Positions 60,732 through 64,000 of a DNA stretch of 64,000 nucleotides are shown here, piece after piece. The stretch comes from Monarcha castaneiventris obscurior (taxonomy: Eukaryota > Chordata > Aves > Passeriformes > Monarchidae). The stretch is taken from NCBI GenBank assembly GCA_026261815.1, contig JAMPIT010000417.1, forward strand, positions 3,815,501 to 3,879,500, given 5' to 3'. The position numbers and the translations under genes are program-made. Below the pieces are notes generated by a model, which saw only the letters and a program-made list of their open reading frames with translations, was not told where the DNA came from and did not search any database. Each line of letters begins with the position of its first letter. Positions within the stretch are counted from its first letter, which is position 1.

Positions 60732-62053
60732 CTTCCATACATACATCAGAAAAAACACAAAGTTAGCACAGCATAATCTGAATCACTCATACATTAAAAA
60801 TAAAGGCAGTGTCTGTTACTGCATGTATACATTAACTCGTTTTTTAACATGAGCTGAATGGCTTATTAAACAAATATTTATGATTGAACTGTCAAATCCA
60901 TTCCTCTTACAGAAAGTTCAAAGTTCTAAATGCTAATCAAAAGTAAAGCAGAATATAGTGACAAAACCAAAACAGCACTCTACATGCACTGTTAAAAGAA
61001 ACTGTGAAGGCATTTTTTAGTCTTCCAAATCAAATAATATAAACGTGATCCAGCCGGGAAAAAAAAAATCCAAGTTGTGTATCTAAAATACTGCACAGTG
61101 CCTTTAAAGCAGATGTTTGTGTTCGTATGTTTAGAGGATTAAGCTACATATATTTCCATCAGAGCAATGATGATAGTGTTTCCTTGACAACTGGAAAGCA
61201 TTGATACTTGAACTGCAGTTAAATATTGTTTAACAAGCTAAAAAGACATATAAAGGTTATTTCAAAGGAAAATGTATTTTATGGCATACTCCCACACAAG
61301 CACATGCAGGAATACTCCTACAGTTCAAATATGTAACAGGCTCGCAAGTGAAACAGTCTTCTCATTATTGCTCTAGACTGAAGAGAAATCCTACAGAAAA
61401 AAAATAGTCAGTCTTTATTCAAAGTAGAATTATCAGAAAAGAGGCAGCAATAAGGTCTTCTTACTCTATTTCCTGACATGAGAAAATTATTTCATGAGTA
61501 TATGCACAGATGAGCAAAAACTGGACAAATACTTGCTATTAGACAGTCAATAGCTAGGAACTACTCCTTAAGAGATGAGCAGTAAGGAGACTACCAAACC
61601 TATCTGCCTGGTAATTAGCACGGTGAGCATTAGTGAAAACTCATTTCTTTTTCATCCACCTCTAAAATGAAAGCTTCTTTACTACTTGATTTGTAACACC
61701 AATTCACGCTACAACCTGTAAGTACTTGCAGCCAAAGCACTTGCTTTTAAGCAGACTAAGGAACAAGTTCTGCTTAATTCAGATTTGCAACACAGCACTT
61801 CAATGCTCTTACTTTCCTCAAGAGAGGAAAATTAAGCACTGTTAAAATTAAACAGTGCTGCTTAAGTAGCACATGCTATTACTTTCCCCTGAAATGATAT
61901 ATGGTGAATACACTTGGTATTACTAGTGAAGGTAACAGAAAGAGTCTTGTAAAGTATCCAGGATTTGCTGGACTAGAATGCTCTTGAGCATGACTTTAAT
62001 AACAATCAATATTTTCAGGTATTGCTTAAAAATATTTTGTTAAACCTACTTAC
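60732..62053. other. BLTP3B intron: nothing recognised
   Basis: AT-rich intron of 1322 bases with no repeat family or open frame worth naming. Confidence 0.7.
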
Positions 62054-62229
62054 CTTTCTCCAGAAAGCTTTGACTATCACTTCCATCACTCTCTATCAAA
62101 TGATCCTCTAGCATCATACTATCGATAGAGATGGTATCCAGAGAAACTTGTGATGGACTTCTCTTCATATTTTTGTAAGAAACAGAGAATGCAGGGAGGT
62201 TGGATGAGCAGCGTTCCTTAGGCTTAGCA
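62054..62229 (-). CDS. BLTP3B: BLTP3B exon (serine-rich linker with [19 protein letters not shown])
   Basis: The acceptor TTTAAAAG|TGCT completes the split Ser codon left by the large exon. The peptide reads [13 protein letters not shown], then [20 protein letters not shown], then [21 protein letters not shown] and LEK, parallel to human KNMKRSSSQMSLDTISLDSMILEE. This is the best conserved patch of the disordered linker and is rich in Ser/Thr with basic residues in front, so it is a plausible phosphorylation site cluster; that role is inference. The donor GAGAAAG|GTAAGT is near-consensus. It ends in phase 1. Confidence 0.93.
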
Positions 62230-62557
62230 CTTTTAAAATATAAAGATATGAGGAAATTATTATTTCAAATGAAAGGAAATACATAGAAGTTACTTTAAAA
62301 AATTCCTCTAAACCAGGCAAGATATAAAACAAAAAAATCTGATTATTCAATAATCCTTTGATAAGAAAAAGAGGTAAATGTAGAAACAACATATATTCAT
62401 CCAGGTATTTGTGTCAATAATTCTCTCAATACATATTTCCTAACATTTAAACTAAAAGTAAATAGTTTAAATCAATTAACTAACACTTCATCTTAACTTT
62501 CACTGAATGCTGAATACTGCATAACTTCTTACATACTTTAAAAATGTTCAACTGCTA

Positions 62558-62625
62558 GAACACAGAATCACGGAACAGCCTGAGTTGGAAGGACCACTGA
62601 GGCCAACTCTTAAGATGTTCCCTTC
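62558..62625 (-). mobile_element. Short CR1 LINE 3' end remnant in a BLTP3B intron
   Basis: ACACAGAATCACGGAACAGCC followed by TGAGTTGGAAGGACCACTGAGG resembles the reverse complement of the CR1 terminus (CAGAATCA...GTTGGAA...GACC). Only about 60 bases are recognisable. It lies in the 490-base intron between 62229 and 62720. Confidence 0.65.
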
Positions 62626-62719
62626 CTGACTACTAAAAATACTACAAGTCTGTGGCCAACAGGATTGCTAAATATTTTCAGGGAGTGGGAAAACTGATTT
62701 AGTATTAAATCTTCTATAC

Positions 62720-64000
62720 CTTGATGAAGACTGGGATGCAAACATTTTAACTGAAGTCACTTTGTCTTTGTTGATTTCAAGCTCTTCAGATTCTAAGGCA
62801 GCTTCTGTTTCCAAGTCAGCGACTTGGTTAGGACAGCCTTCAGTTGTGCCTTCCTGTTCATTTAACTTATTTATGTTTCTGTCATCCTCTTTATCAATGA
62901 GAAATTCAGTAGAATCATCTCTTTTATTTAAAATGGACACCGAATCCCTAGGATTCAAACTACTTTTCTCACTTAGAGGTCCACACACCTCCTCTGAATC
63001 ACTTCTACTAAAAAGTCCACTGCTTCCTCCTTCACTTGTATCACCCAAACCTTTATCTGATGCATCATCAGAAAATGACATTGCTTTCTGAAAATCCGTA
63101 TTACTGTCTGATTTAAACAAAAGAGGATCCATTAAAATTCCTTTATTAACTTCAGCATTCAGAGGCTTGCAGTCATTTACATAATCAAAATTAGTAATAC
63201 CAGCTTCCACTATCTTACTACCAACTAATTTACTCTCTGAAGTAAGAGTTTCTCCATTTCCCACAGGAGAGAGTTCTGATGCCACGGGACTTCCTTCTTC
63301 CTCAAGAGGAGACTTACAAGGGTTTCCCTGAGTCACTGGATGGAGCAGTAAGGCTACTTCTGCACTTTTCAGTAGGATCCCAATGCAGACATCTGTTTGC
63401 TTTGCAGGTTTTCCTGTCACTGCCTCTACGTCATTCCTTAAGTTTTCCAGGAGCAATACAAGAGATTCATGGAGGAACAGCAAAAAAAGATACTGGTAGT
63501 GATTGATCTGCACGCTTACATGTTTTTGAACATGGACAAGAACATGTACATCTGCATCAGAGGAAGAGCTTTCAGAAAGCACTCCTGAAGTCTCAGACAT
63601 TTGAATACCATTGGTCAAGGGCTCTGTCTCACTGCTGTAATACTCCTTTAGAAGTTTCTTACGTTGCAATCTATTAGAGAAATCACTAGATTCACTTTTT
63701 GGAATGTTCAAGGCTGTCTGGTTATGTGATACAAGCTCTTTTTGTGACTTTGCAAATCTTATTGGCTGGCAAATCCAAAGTGAAAGCGGGAAAGAGTCCA
63801 CAAAGCTTATTGGTCGGCCTTTCCCACTTTTCATTCCTTCATAATCTATCCAAAACTGGGAAAAATGCACTGCCCAAACATCAGTAGCTGCAGATGTCTT
63901 TAATGCATATTTGTTCAGTTCTGGGATAATAAAACCTTTATAAACATCATGCATTTTGGTATCTTGCTCATGAGCATGTCTCTGGAAGATTGGATGCAAG
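62720..64000 (-). CDS. BLTP3B: BLTP3B large internal exon (truncated by the window edge)
   Basis: The frame reads [17 protein letters not shown] and continues [20 protein letters not shown], then [40 protein letters not shown] and [18 protein letters not shown]. All of these match the human protein closely. The first 250 residues are beta-groove core. The remainder, roughly the last 170 residues, is an acidic Ser/Glu-rich and poorly conserved linker containing one conserved island ([20 protein letters not shown]). The first codon in the window is TTG (Leu), not a start; the exon continues above position 64000. The donor CAAG|GTATAG ends the exon at 62720 in phase 2. The frame stays open past the donor to 62668, but those codons are intronic. 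Confidence 0.95.

Larger units (their letters stand above)
50076..64000 (-). other. BLTP3B: BLTP3B (UHRF1BP1L / SHIP164) gene, 3' part: last eight exons
   Basis: Eight exons on the minus strand, all with AG acceptors and GT donors, join to 2406 coding bases, exactly 802 codons including TAG. They encode the C-terminal 801 residues, a little over half of the roughly 1460-residue human protein. BLTP3B is a bridge-like lipid-transfer protein built from repeating beta-groove units. In the known family it acts on early endosomes and in endosome-to-Golgi traffic, and it binds syntaxin 6 and dynein light chain. The amino-terminal chorein region lies outside the window. Intron lengths from 5' to 3' are 490, 1322, 705, 3907, 2168, 2241 and 685 bases. 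The 3' end faces the 5' end of ANKS1B about 17 kb away, the same arrangement as in human 12q23. Confidence 0.95.

Noticed and set aside
62668..62719. Extension of the BLTP3B large exon below 62720
   Set aside because: A GT donor at 62719-62718 and an in-phase match to the next exon show these codons are intronic.
63997..63999. Start codon at 63999 for the BLTP3B frame
   Set aside because: The codon is TTG (Leu) and aligns to the interior of the human protein; the exon continues beyond the window.
1..64000. Bacterial-type features (operons, CRISPR arrays, insertion sequences)
   Set aside because: The window has spliced vertebrate genes and avian repeats; no regularly spaced repeat array or prokaryotic gene was seen.

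Overview
The window is vertebrate nuclear DNA, almost certainly from a bird. It is AT-rich and mostly non-coding. Its protein-coding parts are short exons separated by introns with good splice sites. The recognisable dispersed repeats are CR1 LINEs plus one avian-type solo LTR. Low repeat density, CR1 dominance and a compact gene spacing fit a bird better than a turtle or crocodilian, but I cannot name the species.

Layout, low to high coordinate. (1) 1-32697 is intron 1 of ANKS1B, read on the minus strand. It holds two CR1 fragments, simple repeats and no exon I can recognise. (2) 32698-32831 is the first coding exon of ANKS1B (AIDA-1), minus strand, encoding the N-terminal 44 residues. It sits at the low-coordinate edge of a CpG island of about 1.2 kb (32690-33880) that must contain the promoter and 5' UTR. 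(3) About 33880-50075 is intergenic DNA plus the 3' UTR of the next gene. It contains CR1 relics at 39.1-39.9 and 41.9-42.2 kb, a small orphan CpG island at 44.74-44.94 kb and a solo LTR at 45.35-45.70 kb. (4) 50076-64000 is the 3' part of BLTP3B (UHRF1BP1L, SHIP164), minus strand. Eight exons splice in frame to 801 codons plus a stop, and the gene continues beyond the window.

The order ANKS1B then UHRF1BP1L, both on the same strand with the 5' end of ANKS1B facing the 3' end of UHRF1BP1L, is the order I know from human chromosome 12q23. The two genes do not form a pathway. ANKS1B is a postsynaptic scaffold, and BLTP3B is a bridge-like lipid-transfer protein of the endosomal system. Their proximity is conserved synteny.

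I found no undescribed biological system. The items most worth checking are a 33-nt near-perfect palindrome inside a longer hairpin at 37.5 kb, the orphan CpG island at 44.8 kb, the G-quadruplex motif and tetranucleotide repeat in the ANKS1B promoter island, and a tandem splice acceptor in BLTP3B.
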